Positions 26,401-34,654 are shown, counted from the stretch's first letter. The stretch is 38,161 nt of DNA from Cyclobacteriaceae bacterium (GCA_015488485.1 WFNR01000176.1:1-38161); one strand, 5' to 3'. Numbers and translations: made by a program. Notes: a model not told the origin generated them from the letters alone.

Positions 26401-26539
26401 GCATCAGATAGCGCCCCTGCTGATAGGTTACCCGGGGAGCGTAATGCTGCAACGATTGCTGTCCGAGGGCCGGTAGCGCTAAAAGGAGCAGCAGAGCAAA
26501 ATATGGCTGTTTCAATATGTGGTCAGATGGTTTTCTCAA
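23471..26539 (-). CDS. Large exported TPR-repeat protein
   Basis: A 1022-residue protein with a signal peptide (core KQPYFALLLLLALPALGQ) followed almost wholly by tetratricopeptide repeats, at least 20 by eye (for instance YYAGFVEYDRGDYTAALADF, ARYLLAESLYRLNRTDSALH). It ends in a short charged tail. TPR solenoids hold protein complexes together; here the site is the periplasm or the outer membrane. There is no ATG before residue 46, so translation must start at a TTG (26539, or 26515 directly before the signal core). The TTG at 26539 overlaps the holA stop (TTGA), and the 3' end overlaps the barrel gene. No specific partner is established. Confidence 0.87.
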   Translation of the reverse strand: MRKPSDHILKQPYFALLLLLALPALGQQSLQHYAPRVTYQQGRYLMQEKLYSGARHNLARYLATTDTVYRQQAAIYSGISSLKLYNLDGEKMLQDFVTAQPLSPLSSRAWLDMGEYFFQDRNYKKAATYLSRAELRSLPAAKRTEVQYKLGYSYFAIKQFDKALTQFNRVKRSTSSFKAPAHYYAGFVEYDRGDYTAALADFKAVAAEKAFAAAVPYMITAIYYKSGRYDDLIDYTRPLLDSKQRLAQRGQMAVLLAEAYFAKGQYDEAWHYFGLARKTEKFTAQSVYHYGVAAARTGKTAQAIDLLKSIAGQDNRVGALASYELGKLYLQAGNPEFAFTAFKNVKNSDHLPAVKADAWLMAGKLAYDIGRFSESIALLTAYKEAYPQYRTTLADEILAQAFLHTRNYKPALDYIEQLDNKTDNIWRAYQTATLYYGVDLYNDRQFSKAVLYFTKSLEHPVDRQLAVKANLYTAEAYSLQRQYKKALPYYEAAWQMAGPDNADRLLILYGRGYAYYNTGEYRKALPDFKEVVNKDDKKSSRYGDALVRLADCYYITRQYQTALNYFNQAIRGVVNEKDYAYYQAGVIYGLLDKYRQALDHLDRVINVYKNSAFYDDALFEKGLLQLKMEHFEQALATFDRLIREKPRSPYVPHALERSAVAWFNLGDYDKTISYYRQLIDKYPQNPGINDALIGLQEAMRLAGRASEFESLLAEFRQKNPEVSGLEKVEFENLRGYYNDQEYERAASGLLRFLEAYPDDLHAAEARYLLAESLYRLNRTDSALHIYQRLYTTGGDLPLHRIAERMADIELAAGRYAEAARYYHELYRVAVSNSQQLRALMGLLKAHYGNAAYDSTLYYAERVMQAAHDRSDYLTKAGLLKGQALMNLGRFEEALLQFEETAGMGMDANAAAAQYYIGLILHQQGDYANSNEALYVIPEKFAIFTEWLDKAFLLVADNFIAMQEYFQAKATLQSIIDNSESANTVAAAEERLAKVLELEARENDIVPDSLNTVELDTANHENK

Positions 26540-27552
26540 TGCAATAACTTATAAACAAGTTCTTTTAGTATATATCCTTCGCTTGTTTTGGGCTGCTCCA
26601 CCCCTTTTAGCACCAAGTCGGTATGGTGCAGATGCTGTATATTGCGCAGCACCTTGCCCAACGGGTAGCGCCCCAGGGCCTGCACATATTGACGGGCAAT
26701 AAAGGCCGGCACCCCGATAGTACGGGCCACCGTGCTATCAGAGCGGTCGTGCAGATAATGCACTTGCAAAAGCTGTACAAACAAACGGTACAGTACGGGC
26801 AACACACGCAGCGGATGGTTGTCTTTAGGGTTGGCACCAAAGTACTGCACAATGCGGTAAGCCTTGGTAGCATCCTTTTTGAGTAAGGCGTTGTTCAGTT
26901 CAAATACGTTGTATTCACGGCTAACACCAATATGTTTCTCAACTATCTCCGGATTAACCACCGTACCGGTCGGCAGATTGAGTAGCATTTTGTCAATCTC
27001 ATTGGTCAGGCGCTCCAGGTTGTTGCCTATGTGGTCGGCAATAAGCTGCAGGGCCATCTCATCGGCCTTATAGCCTTTATCGCGCAGGTAGGCCCCTACC
27101 CATTTGCTTACTTCCCAGTCTTTAATTGGCTCGGAGGTAAAAACCACCGCTTGTTTCTTGAGCTTTTTGGCCAGTTTCAGGTTACCATTTAGCTTGCCGT
27201 ACTTATAGCAAAAGGCCAGTACGGTGGTCGGTTGTGGGTTATCCAGATAATTCTCCAGCAAGGCACGCCCCTCTTCGCGTTCAAAATCTTTCAGCAAATG
27301 GGCCTCTTTGACGATAACCACCTGGCGTTCGGCCATCATCGGAAAGCGCCTGGCATGGGTAAGCACCTCGTGCATGGCTACATCCTTGCCATAGAGCACA
27401 ATCAGGTTAAAGCCGCGCTCGGATTCATTCAAAATGTTATTTTCCAGGAAGTTACAAACTTGATCGATAAAATATGGTTCGGCACCCTGCAAAAAATAAA
27501 CCGGACTTAGCTTATTTTGTTGGAGATTATTTAGTATTTCTGTTGCCGACAT
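26536..27552 (-). CDS. holA: DNA polymerase III subunit delta
   Basis: Clamp-loader subunit that opens the beta clamp. The 338-residue protein starts with the typical SPVYFLQGAEPYFIDQV, followed by RRFPMMAERQVVIVKEAHLL in the N-terminal AAA-like domain, and has the middle lid (LTNEIDKMLLNL) and the C-terminal collar domain with VLPVLYRLFVQLLQVHYL. It has no Walker A motif, as expected for delta. It is first in a three-gene run: its TGA overlaps the TTG start of the TPR gene. It is divergent from the PD40 gene. Confidence 0.95.
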   Translation of the reverse strand: MSATEILNNLQQNKLSPVYFLQGAEPYFIDQVCNFLENNILNESERGFNLIVLYGKDVAMHEVLTHARRFPMMAERQVVIVKEAHLLKDFEREEGRALLENYLDNPQPTTVLAFCYKYGKLNGNLKLAKKLKKQAVVFTSEPIKDWEVSKWVGAYLRDKGYKADEMALQLIADHIGNNLERLTNEIDKMLLNLPTGTVVNPEIVEKHIGVSREYNVFELNNALLKKDATKAYRIVQYFGANPKDNHPLRVLPVLYRLFVQLLQVHYLHDRSDSTVARTIGVPAFIARQYVQALGRYPLGKVLRNIQHLHHTDLVLKGVEQPKTSEGYILKELVYKLLH

Positions 27553-27610
27553 AGGTGCTTAAATTATCAACAATTATAACCAAGATATATGTTGTAAGCT
27601 AAGGTTTTAA

Positions 27611-27618
27611 TAACTTTG
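27611..27618 (+). promoter_or_regulatory. Bacteroidota-type -7 element for the PD40 gene
   Basis: TAACTTTG, a perfect TAnnTTTG, 26 bp before the ATG at 27645. A TTG at 27592-27594 leaves a spacer of 16 nt, shorter than the 20 nt of the other promoters here. Confidence 0.5.
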
Positions 27619-27644
27619 GAATAGATAGGTCAAAACTAAGGAAT

Positions 27645-28520
27645 ATGATAAAGAGCATAAGATTATTGGCAGTTTTTTTAATGGTTGGCGTAACCACCCT
27701 GGCGCAGCAGGGATCGGACATTTATTTGTTCAACTTTAAAATAGACCAACATCAGTTTTCTTTGAGTAATGGCAGGAATATTACCAACACTCCGGGATAT
27801 GACAACCAGCCTTATTTTATGCCCGATGGTGAGAGCCTGCTATTCACCTCTGACGATGGTTTCGGGCAGACTGACATTTACCGCTATAACATCAAGGCAC
27901 GCAGCGAGCGCAGACTTACCTTTACGCCCAACAGCGAGTACAGCCCCACGCCTACACCGGATGGCAAGTACATTTCCTGTATTATCCTTGAAAATAACAA
28001 CAAAAATCAATTTCTCTGGAAATACCCCATAAATGGTGCCATACCGCAGCGTATTTCCAGCCTGAACCCGGTGGGTTATCACTGTTGGATCAATAATGAC
28101 AAGTTGGGCGTGTTCGTAGTAGGCGAACCCAATAGCCTGCAACTATTGGACGTGGTGGCAGACCAGGCACAAAAGGTAGCTGACAACCCCGGAGTCACTT
28201 TGCTGATGTCGCCCAAAGATGGCAAAGTGCTTAATTATGTAGATTTGAGCGATCCGCATGAGCCCAGGCTGATGAGCCTGAATACCGAGACCGGGGAAAT
28301 TAGTGAGTTGATCAGCCTGAAAAAGAAAACCCAGTACTATACCTGGACGCCCAACGGCATCTTGCTGGCCGGTGATGGCAAGCGACTGTACAAATTCGAT
28401 CCTGACATCGATAAAGACTGGGTGGAAATGGCCAATCTAAATGATTATGGCATCAAAGAATTCACCCGCCTGGCGGTGAGCCCCAGGGGCGATTATTTGG
28501 CAGTAGTTGTCAGCGAATAA
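27645..28520 (+). CDS. Exported PD40/TolB-like propeller protein
   Basis: A 291-residue protein with a signal peptide (MIKSIRLLAVFLMVGVTTLAQQ) and repeating PD40 propeller blades: DNQPYFMPDGESLLFTSDDG, YSPTPTPDGKYISC, YTWTPNGILLAGDGKRL and LAVSPRGDYLAVVV, about six in all. The fold matches the C-terminal propeller of TolB, but the TolB N-terminal domain is absent and no catalytic residues are seen, so a binding or scaffolding role is likely. It is monocistronic with its own promoter, and the tRNA gene follows. Confidence 0.85.
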   Translation: MIKSIRLLAVFLMVGVTTLAQQGSDIYLFNFKIDQHQFSLSNGRNITNTPGYDNQPYFMPDGESLLFTSDDGFGQTDIYRYNIKARSERRLTFTPNSEYSPTPTPDGKYISCIILENNNKNQFLWKYPINGAIPQRISSLNPVGYHCWINNDKLGVFVVGEPNSLQLLDVVADQAQKVADNPGVTLLMSPKDGKVLNYVDLSDPHEPRLMSLNTETGEISELISLKKKTQYYTWTPNGILLAGDGKRLYKFDPDIDKDWVEMANLNDYGIKEFTRLAVSPRGDYLAVVVSE

Positions 28521-28521
28521 A

Positions 28522-28553
28522 TTTGGAACATTAAAATACGCTACCTACCTTTG
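28522..28553 (+). promoter_or_regulatory. Promoter of tRNA-Leu
   Basis: TTTG at 28522-28525, a 20-nt spacer and TACCTTTG at 28546-28553: a complete Bacteroidota consensus promoter. The mature tRNA begins 11 bp later, so transcription should start near 28558-28560. This is the best promoter in the window. Confidence 0.75.
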
Positions 28554-28563
28554 CAGGGCTTTT

Positions 28564-28645
28564 GCCGTGGTGGTGAAACTGGTAGACACGCTGTCTTCAG
28601 GTGGCAGTGCCTTCGGGCGTGGGGGTTCGAATCCCTCCCACGGCA
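28564..28645 (+). tRNA. tRNA-Leu (anticodon CAG)
   Basis: An 82-nt cloverleaf of class II type. The acceptor arms GCCGTGG and CCACGGC pair fully, with discriminator A at 28645. The D arm contains GGTAGAC, and the anticodon arm CTGTC-TTCAGGT-GGCAG gives the anticodon CAG, which reads CUG. A long variable arm (GTGCCTTCGGGCGT) follows and the T loop is GGTTCGAATCC. The 3' CCA is not encoded (next bases CCCAA) and would be added by the tRNA nucleotidyltransferase. Promoter upstream, terminator downstream. Confidence 0.97.
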
Positions 28646-28650
28646 CCCAA

Positions 28651-28683
28651 AAGCCGCAGTTTTTGTTAACTGCGGCTTTTTTT
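28651..28683 (+). terminator. Rho-independent terminator of tRNA-Leu
   Basis: AAGCCGCAGTT, loop TTTGTT, AACTGCGGCTT: a perfect 11-bp stem followed by a run of seven T (28677-28683). It lies 5 bp after the tRNA. The A-rich left flank could allow some action on the opposite strand. Confidence 0.9.
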
Positions 28684-28717
28684 ATACTTTTATCACCGGT
28701 TCGGCTACTACTACGCT

Positions 28718-29533
28718 ATGCAAATCAAGCGAATGCCTTTCTCCTGGCTACTGCTGATTATACTACTGCTACCGGTCAATCAGCTTGCCATCAACTACCT
28801 TTTTATCCTGGGCACATTTAAGCCGCTTTACAAGTACAGTCACGGCTTGCTGCATCCTACCCTGCAAGGCAACCTGATAAGTCTGCTTATATTCGGATTT
28901 ATCATTTTCAAAGCCGGTAAGCTGAGGGTAAAAGACCTCTTGTTGACCCCGGAGAATTTCAAAATTGGCCTGAAATGGGGTCTGATAATATGGCTGCTTT
29001 TACAGGTTGTAGTGCTGCTTTACCACCTGTTTAGCGGCCGGCCTGTGATTGCTATTGCGCAGCCCCGCCATAGCCTAAGCGTGATTACCGGCCAGCTATT
29101 CGGCAATGCGCTGCTGGAAGAAATGCTCTACCGCGGTATCTTGCTGTGGCAGATTTACCTGCTTTTCAGGAGGAAATATATGCATGGCAAGGCACTGATA
29201 TTCGCCCTGCTAATCTCACAGGCTATCTTCAGCTTGATTCATATTCCCAACCGGGTGTTGGTGAAAGAAATTGGTTTTAGTGCAGGTGATTTCATCCGCC
29301 TGATGCTGATGGGTATCGTGTTCGCCCTGATTTACCTGCGTACCGCCAATTTTACTTTCGCGGTCATCGTCCATAGCCTGCTCAACTACCCAACCACCAT
29401 CATTGAAACTGACATGCCGGCCAAGCTTATTGTGCTGCTTGCAACAGTGCTGCTTACCCTTTTCTGGCCGCAATTAACCGGTGATAAGAACGGCCGTGCC
29501 TTGTTAACAAAAGGGCCTGTCCTGTTGGAATGA
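28718..29533 (+). CDS. CPBP-family intramembrane metalloprotease
   Basis: Polytopic membrane protein of 271 residues with seven to eight hydrophobic segments and the three CPBP (Abi, Rce1-like) motifs: Glu134-Glu135-x3-Arg139 in EEMLYRGI, a FxxxH-type motif in AIFSLIHIPNR, and HxxxN in IVHSLLNYP. These residues form the presumed metal/active site. Family roles include CAAX-type processing and bacteriocin immunity; which applies here cannot be said. The gene starts 35 bp after the tRNA terminator, and no promoter with the TAnnTTTG pattern was found. Confidence 0.9.
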   Translation: MQIKRMPFSWLLLIILLLPVNQLAINYLFILGTFKPLYKYSHGLLHPTLQGNLISLLIFGFIIFKAGKLRVKDLLLTPENFKIGLKWGLIIWLLLQVVVLLYHLFSGRPVIAIAQPRHSLSVITGQLFGNALLEEMLYRGILLWQIYLLFRRKYMHGKALIFALLISQAIFSLIHIPNRVLVKEIGFSAGDFIRLMLMGIVFALIYLRTANFTFAVIVHSLLNYPTTIIETDMPAKLIVLLATVLLTLFWPQLTGDKNGRALLTKGPVLLE

Positions 29534-29613
29534 GGAAATAGCCTTTTTAATAAAATTATTTATTTAAAGTATTATAAATAACTGCTTGATAGAGTGATAT
29601 TTGTATATTCATT

Positions 29614-29629
29614 TTTAGATATATCTAAA
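29614..29629. promoter_or_regulatory. 16-bp perfect palindrome upstream of the aminotransferase gene
   Basis: TTTAGATATATCTAAA is its own reverse complement. It lies in an AT-rich 175-bp intergenic region, about 68 bp upstream of the predicted -7 element (29697-29704). It could be an operator for a dimeric regulator; no T run follows it. Confidence 0.4.
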
Positions 29630-29696
29630 TTAGCTGTCTAAGCCAATAAACTCTATTAATGGGTACTACCAACCCTGCGTAATCTGCCAAAAAGCG

Positions 29697-29704
29697 TAAT
29701 TTTG
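29697..29704 (+). promoter_or_regulatory. Bacteroidota-type -7 element for the aminotransferase gene
   Basis: TAATTTTG, a perfect TAnnTTTG, ending 4 bp before the GTG start codon at 29709. The region at -33 has CTG rather than TTG. If used, transcription would begin at or next to the GTG, giving a leaderless or nearly leaderless mRNA. Confidence 0.5.
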
Positions 29705-29708
29705 CAAA

Positions 29709-30890
29709 GTGGACAACAAGGAGATTTTCTACCGTCATCTGGCGCCTACCTCCCCTCACCCGGTGGGGCTGGAAGTAGGCCATGCCGCAGGCAGTATCAT
29801 CACCACCACCGATGGCCGCCAGTATTTCGACCTGATTGCCGGCATAGGGGTGGCAAACGTGGGGCACCGCCACCCGCAGGTGGTAGCAGCCATCAAAGAG
29901 CAACTGGAGCGCCACGCCCATGTGATGGTCTATGGTGAATACATCCAGCAGCCGGTAAGCGCCCTGGCGGCCAGGCTCACCGCCCTGCTGCCCGCTACCC
30001 TGGACTGTGTGTATCTGGTAAATTCCGGCACCGAAGCCAATGAGGCGGCCATTAAACTGGCCAAAAGGGTTACTTGCAGGTATAAGGTGGTAGCTTTCAG
30101 GGGTGGCTATCATGGCAATACACAAGGGTCGCTCAGCGTGTCGGGCAATGAGATCAAAAAGCAGGCTTTCAGGCCATTGATACCGGGTGCGGTTTTCTTG
30201 CCTTTTAATGAGGTGGCAAGCCTTGATGCCATAGATAGCAATACGGCAGCGGTGATTATGGAACCGATACAAGGCGATGCCGGAGTGGTGATACCTGATC
30301 AGGCTTTTTTGGAGGCGGTGCGGCAGCGCTGCACGGATAGCGGGGCCCTGCTTATCTTTGATGAGGTGCAGACCGGCATAGGGCGTACCGGCCGTCTGTT
30401 TGCCTTCGAGCACTATGGGGTGGCCCCCGATATCCTCACCCTGGCCAAGGGCCTGGGTGGCGGGTTGCCCATTGGCGCTTTTGTGTCGTCATACCAACAT
30501 ATGCAGCAACTGGCCCACAACCCGATGCTGGGGCATATCACCACCTTTGGGGGCAACCCGCTGTGCAGCGCTGCCGCCACAGCAGTACTGGACATCGTGA
30601 CTACTCCTGGTTTTTTGGACGAGGTGGAAAAGAAAGGCGCCTTGCTGGAGAAGCTGCTGCAGCACCGCCAGGTGAAGGCTATACGCAGAAAAGGCCTGAT
30701 GCTGGCTATTGAGTTGGAGAGTGAAGAAAAAGTTGATAAGGCCATCAGCCTGGCACTGGAGCGTGGGGTGATTATCTACTGGTTTCTGTCCACCCGGCAT
30801 TGCTTTCGCATTTCCCCGCCCTTAACCATCACGCAGCATGAGATTGAGGCAGCCGCTGACATCCTGCAGGAGGTCTTTGACCTTTTATAA
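29709..30890 (+). CDS. Class III (acetylornithine/GABA-type) PLP aminotransferase
   Basis: Cytoplasmic pyridoxal-phosphate enzyme of 393 residues. Seen in order: PHPVGLEVGHAAGS, GHRHPQVVAAI, VNSGTEANEAAIKLA (cofactor phosphate binding), FRGGYHGNTQGSLS, LLIFDEVQTGIGRTG with the ring-binding Asp, and the PLP lysine Lys247 in LTLAKGLGGGLP. The pattern resembles argD/astC and 4-aminobutyrate aminotransferases; no arginine-biosynthesis neighbours are present to decide. The start is GTG: an in-frame stop lies 12 bp upstream and no Met occurs before about residue 77, so this start is forced. Convergent with the TPR gene. Confidence 0.92.
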   Translation: MDNKEIFYRHLAPTSPHPVGLEVGHAAGSIITTTDGRQYFDLIAGIGVANVGHRHPQVVAAIKEQLERHAHVMVYGEYIQQPVSALAARLTALLPATLDCVYLVNSGTEANEAAIKLAKRVTCRYKVVAFRGGYHGNTQGSLSVSGNEIKKQAFRPLIPGAVFLPFNEVASLDAIDSNTAAVIMEPIQGDAGVVIPDQAFLEAVRQRCTDSGALLIFDEVQTGIGRTGRLFAFEHYGVAPDILTLAKGLGGGLPIGAFVSSYQHMQQLAHNPMLGHITTFGGNPLCSAAATAVLDIVTTPGFLDEVEKKGALLEKLLQHRQVKAIRRKGLMLAIELESEEKVDKAISLALERGVIIYWFLSTRHCFRISPPLTITQHEIEAAADILQEVFDLL

Positions 30891-30895
30891 CTAGC

Positions 30896-30932
30896 AAAAA
30901 GAGAGGCTATCCGTTTAGCGGACAGCCTCTCT
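30896..30932 (-). terminator. Rho-independent terminator of the gyrA-TPR operon
   Basis: Perfect 9-bp stem AGAGAGGCT (30900-30908) / AGCCTCTCT (30924-30932), with an inner CCG...CGG. On the minus strand it is followed by TTTTT (complement of 30896-30900). It stands about 20 bp past the TPR stop. On the plus strand the trailing TTCGGGG lacks a T run, although the hairpin may still help end aminotransferase transcription. Confidence 0.8.
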
Positions 30933-30951
30933 TCGGGGTGCTGGTAGCGAT

Positions 30952-32106
30952 TTATTGCTCAACCAGCCCCAGTTCTTTCCGTTTTTCAAGTATTTTCTTG
31001 GCTTTATCCATCTCTTTCATTTTTACATAGACTGCCTGCAGGTTTTGCAGTGCCAGGGCATCTTCAGGCTCGTTTTCCAAAACTTTCTCGAGCAGAGGTA
31101 CTGCCTTGGCCCATTCCTCCTTGGCCTGAGCTTCAACTGCAGCACCTTTCTTATTATAGGTAGTCACGTCCATTTCAATAGCCTTTTTGTTGATTTCATC
31201 ACCCCGGTTGATGTAGAATACCGCCAGGTTAATAAGCGATGATTTGTCATTGGGGTTGATTTCCAAAGCCTTTTTGTACTCTTCCATAGCTTTATCTTCT
31301 TCTCCCTTGGTATCATACATCATCCCTAAAAAACTATAGAGCATGGCATTGTTAGGCTCTTTTTCTATTAGATTTTTCAGGTTCTCAATAGCCTCATCTA
31401 TCTTGTCCATTTTTAACAACAAATCAATCTCAGTCTTCCTAAGCCCCAAATCATCCGGGTATTTTTCCTGAGCGATTTTAACATATTCCAAAGCTTTCTC
31501 CGGGTTATCGAATTCAGTATTAAAATAATAGATAACAATATTCAGTGCGTCCTTAGGATAATACCCTAGTTGAAATAGCTTTTGATAACGCTCAATAACC
31601 ACATCAAATTTACCAAGTTGTTGAGCCATTATAGCTGCATAGATATATCCGGTAGTATCATCAGGAGCAATATCAGAATATATTTTAAACTCCTCCAAGG
31701 CAGTTTCATAGTCATCATTTTGGTATGCAAGAACACCACGATTCATTACTCCGCTTTTAAGTTTATCAAGTTCCAGATCAGCCAAAACATACATACTGGA
31801 ATTTTCTTTTTCCAGTTCTTTAACTTTCTCAAAAGACCCTAAAGCTTTGTATAGAGCTTCGTTGTCGATATTTCGAACAGAATCTTTATCTGATAAAGCA
31901 ATAAGGCTAAAAATCTGACCCCGCACAAACCATGTGCGAGCTTTGTTCATGGTTTTTTCATGTGTAGTTGCCGGCTCAATCCATTTTATGGCTTCGACAA
32001 GATTACCAGCCTTCATGGCATTCTCGGCCTTGGTTACATTTTTACCTTGGGCAAAGGCCAATGCACTTACCGTCATAGCCAGCGCCACCATCATTACATT
32101 TTTCAT
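30952..32106 (-). CDS. Exported TPR-repeat protein
   Basis: A 384-residue protein with a signal peptide (MKNVMMVALAMTVSALAFAQ) and about seven TPR-like repeats, among them GVLAYQNDDYETALEEFKIY, AMLYSFLGMMYDTKGEEDKA and ALALQNLQAVYVKMKEMDKA. It probably works in the periplasm as a scaffold. The gene follows gyrA by 25 bp on the same strand and is probably co-transcribed. ATG 32106 is taken; a TTG two codons earlier exists but would not change the signal peptide much. Confidence 0.87.
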   Translation of the reverse strand: MKNVMMVALAMTVSALAFAQGKNVTKAENAMKAGNLVEAIKWIEPATTHEKTMNKARTWFVRGQIFSLIALSDKDSVRNIDNEALYKALGSFEKVKELEKENSSMYVLADLELDKLKSGVMNRGVLAYQNDDYETALEEFKIYSDIAPDDTTGYIYAAIMAQQLGKFDVVIERYQKLFQLGYYPKDALNIVIYYFNTEFDNPEKALEYVKIAQEKYPDDLGLRKTEIDLLLKMDKIDEAIENLKNLIEKEPNNAMLYSFLGMMYDTKGEEDKAMEEYKKALEINPNDKSSLINLAVFYINRGDEINKKAIEMDVTTYNKKGAAVEAQAKEEWAKAVPLLEKVLENEPEDALALQNLQAVYVKMKEMDKAKKILEKRKELGLVEQ

Positions 32107-32131
32107 AGTCAAATCAAGTTTTACTTAAAAA

Positions 32132-34654
32132 TTATGCTTTTTCGTTGTTATTATTATTGGCAGAGGCATTTTCTTCCTCTTTTTCTTCCATTTTCTCTAT
32201 TTTTTCTACCGATGATATCTCATCTCCTTCATTCAAGCGTATCAGTTTTACGCCCTGGGTGGCACGCCCCATTACCCGCAAGTCGGCAACTGCCAGGCGG
32301 ATGGTGATGCCCGATTTATTGATGATCATCAAATCATCCTTGTCGGTTACCCCTTTTATAGCCACCAACTTACCGGTTTTATCGGTAATATTCATAGCTT
32401 TTACACCTTTGGCACCTCTTTTGGTTATGCGGTACTCACTTACATAAGAGCGTTTGCCATAACCTTTCTCAGATACCACCAACAAGGTTGCTTCTTCATT
32501 GGCAACACAAACCATACCAACTGCACGATTATCACTGCCTTCCAGCTTAATACCACGTACGCCCGTAGCCGTACGCCCCATTGGCCGCACGTCCGATTCA
32601 TGAAAATGCACGGCTTGCCCCTCACGGCTGGCAATAATGATGTGGTTGTTGCCATCGGTCAGTTTTACATCAATCAGGTGGTCACCTTCCTGGATGGTGA
32701 TGGCATTGATACCATTCTGGCGCGGTCGCGAATAGGCCTCCAGCGAAGTCTTCTTGATGGTACCGTTGGCGGTACACATTACGATATAATGATTGTTGAT
32801 GTAATCCTCGTCCTTCAGATTACGAACATTGATTACCGCCTTTACTTTGTCCCCCGATTCGATATTTATCAGGTTCTGTATGGCCCGCCCCTTGGTAGCC
32901 TTGCCACCCTCGGGTATAGCCCATACTTTTTTCCAGAATACCTTGCCGTTTTCAGTGAAAATAAGCAAATAATCGTGGTTGGTAGCGGCAAACAGGTGCT
33001 CGGTGAAGTCATCGGACTTGGTCACCGCCCCGCGTGAGCCTACTCCACCCCTACCCTGGGTGCGGTACTCGGTAAGCGGGGTGCGCTTGATGTACCCCTG
33101 ATGCGAGATGGTGATCACCATCTCTTCATCAGGAATCATGTCTTCATCGGTCAGGTCTTCGCCTGAATGCTCAATATTAGTTCTGCGCTCATCTCCATAG
33201 CGCTCTGCCAGGCCGGTCAGCTCATCCTTGATGATCTGCATGCGCAATTCCTCACTGCCCAGTATCTCGGTGAGCCTGGCTATCAAATCCATTACTTCCT
33301 TGTATTCTTTCTGGATCTTTTCACGCTCCATGCCGGTGAGGCGCTGCAGGCGCATTTCCAGAATAGCCTTGGCCTGGATTTCCGACAACTTGAACTTACT
33401 GATAAGCCCTTCCTTGGCGGCATCGGGGTCTTTCGAGCCTCTTATCAAGGCAATCACCTCATCCAGGTTATCCAGGGCTATCAGGTAGCCCTCCAATATG
33501 TGGGCGCGTTTCTCGGCCTCGCGTTTTTCATACTCGGTACGCCTTACCACTACTTCGTGACGGTGCTCCACATAATGATGGATAATATCCTTCAGGTTGA
33601 GGGTCTGCGGCCGGCCTTTGACCAGCGCCACATTATTTACCCCGAAAGAGGACTGAAGTTGGGTATATTTGTACAGGTTGTTGAGGACAATATTGGGGAT
33701 GGCATCCTTTTTCAGATCATACACAATGCGCATACCGTTGCGGTCGCTTTCATCGCGGATGTCCGAAATACCCTCCAGCTTCTTTTCATTAATCAGGGCA
33801 GCGGTCTTCTCAATCATCGAAGCTTTGTTTACCTGGTAAGGTATTTCGGTTACGATGATTTGCTCCTTACCCGATTTGGTGGTTTCGAAGTGCGCTTTGG
33901 CACGCACTACTATGCGTCCGCGGCCGGTAGCATAGGCGGCTTTTACTCCACTATAGCCGTAAATGGTACCCCCGGTAGGGAAATCAGGGGCCGTAATGTG
34001 CTGCATGAGTTCTTCCACCGTAATATCACGGTTGTCGATATACGCTTTGATGCCGTTTACTACTTCGGTAAGGTTATGGGGTGGCATATTGGTAGCCATT
34101 CCCACAGCTATACCGGAGGCACCATTGAGCAGCAAATTTGGAAGCTTGGCAGGTAGTACGGTAGGCTCCTTGAGCGAATCATCAAAATTGAGCTGAAAAT
34201 CAACCGTATCCTTGTTAATGTCGCCCAGCATTTCATCGGCTATGCGCATCAGGCGGGCTTCGGTATAGCGCATGGCAGCCGGTGAGTCGCCATCTACAGA
34301 GCCGAAGTTGCCCTGGCCGTCAATCAGTGGGTAGCGTAGCGACCAGGGCTGCGCCATGCGTACCATGGTATCGTACACCGAGGCATCGCCATGCGGATGA
34401 TACTTACCCAATACTTCCCCGACAATACGGGCCGATTTTTTATAGGGTTTGTTGTAGGTTACGCCCAACTCGAGCATACCGTAGAGCACCCTGCGATGCA
34501 CCGGCTTGAGCCCATCGCGCACATCGGGCAGCGCCCGCGACACAATTACCGACATCGAATAATCGATGTAGGCATTGCGCATTTCGTCTTCAATATTTAT
34601 GGGAATAATAGACTCGGATGAGCCGGATAATTCTTCTTTGTTCTCGTCAGACAT
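32132..34654 (-). CDS. gyrA: DNA gyrase subunit A
   Basis: Catalytic breakage-reunion subunit that with GyrB introduces negative supercoils. The 840-residue length is normal. The N-terminal domain has the nucleophile Tyr130 in [10 protein letters not shown] and the quinolone-determining region [12 protein letters not shown] (84-95); the C-terminal part has a six-bladed pinwheel with the box QGRGGVG, near-canonical for Bacteroidota, and ends in an acidic, Asn-rich tail. At the position of E. coli Ser83 this protein has Ala91, while Asp95 (E. coli Asp87) is kept. A -7 element lies at 34686-34693. No Shine-Dalgarno sequence is visible. Confidence 0.98.
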   Translation of the reverse strand: MSDENKEELSGSSESIIPINIEDEMRNAYIDYSMSVIVSRALPDVRDGLKPVHRRVLYGMLELGVTYNKPYKKSARIVGEVLGKYHPHGDASVYDTMVRMAQPWSLRYPLIDGQGNFGSVDGDSPAAMRYTEARLMRIADEMLGDINKDTVDFQLNFDDSLKEPTVLPAKLPNLLLNGASGIAVGMATNMPPHNLTEVVNGIKAYIDNRDITVEELMQHITAPDFPTGGTIYGYSGVKAAYATGRGRIVVRAKAHFETTKSGKEQIIVTEIPYQVNKASMIEKTAALINEKKLEGISDIRDESDRNGMRIVYDLKKDAIPNIVLNNLYKYTQLQSSFGVNNVALVKGRPQTLNLKDIIHHYVEHRHEVVVRRTEYEKREAEKRAHILEGYLIALDNLDEVIALIRGSKDPDAAKEGLISKFKLSEIQAKAILEMRLQRLTGMEREKIQKEYKEVMDLIARLTEILGSEELRMQIIKDELTGLAERYGDERRTNIEHSGEDLTDEDMIPDEEMVITISHQGYIKRTPLTEYRTQGRGGVGSRGAVTKSDDFTEHLFAATNHDYLLIFTENGKVFWKKVWAIPEGGKATKGRAIQNLINIESGDKVKAVINVRNLKDEDYINNHYIVMCTANGTIKKTSLEAYSRPRQNGINAITIQEGDHLIDVKLTDGNNHIIIASREGQAVHFHESDVRPMGRTATGVRGIKLEGSDNRAVGMVCVANEEATLLVVSEKGYGKRSYVSEYRITKRGAKGVKAMNITDKTGKLVAIKGVTDKDDLMIINKSGITIRLAVADLRVMGRATQGVKLIRLNEGDEISSVEKIEKMEEKEEENASANNNNNEKA

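Noticed and set aside
28564-28700. tRNA-Leu as an integration site for a mobile element
   Set aside because: No integrase, no direct repeat of the tRNA 3' end in the window and ordinary genes on both sides.
33167-34156. 329-residue plus-strand frame
   Set aside because: Antisense shadow of gyrA, which is certain.
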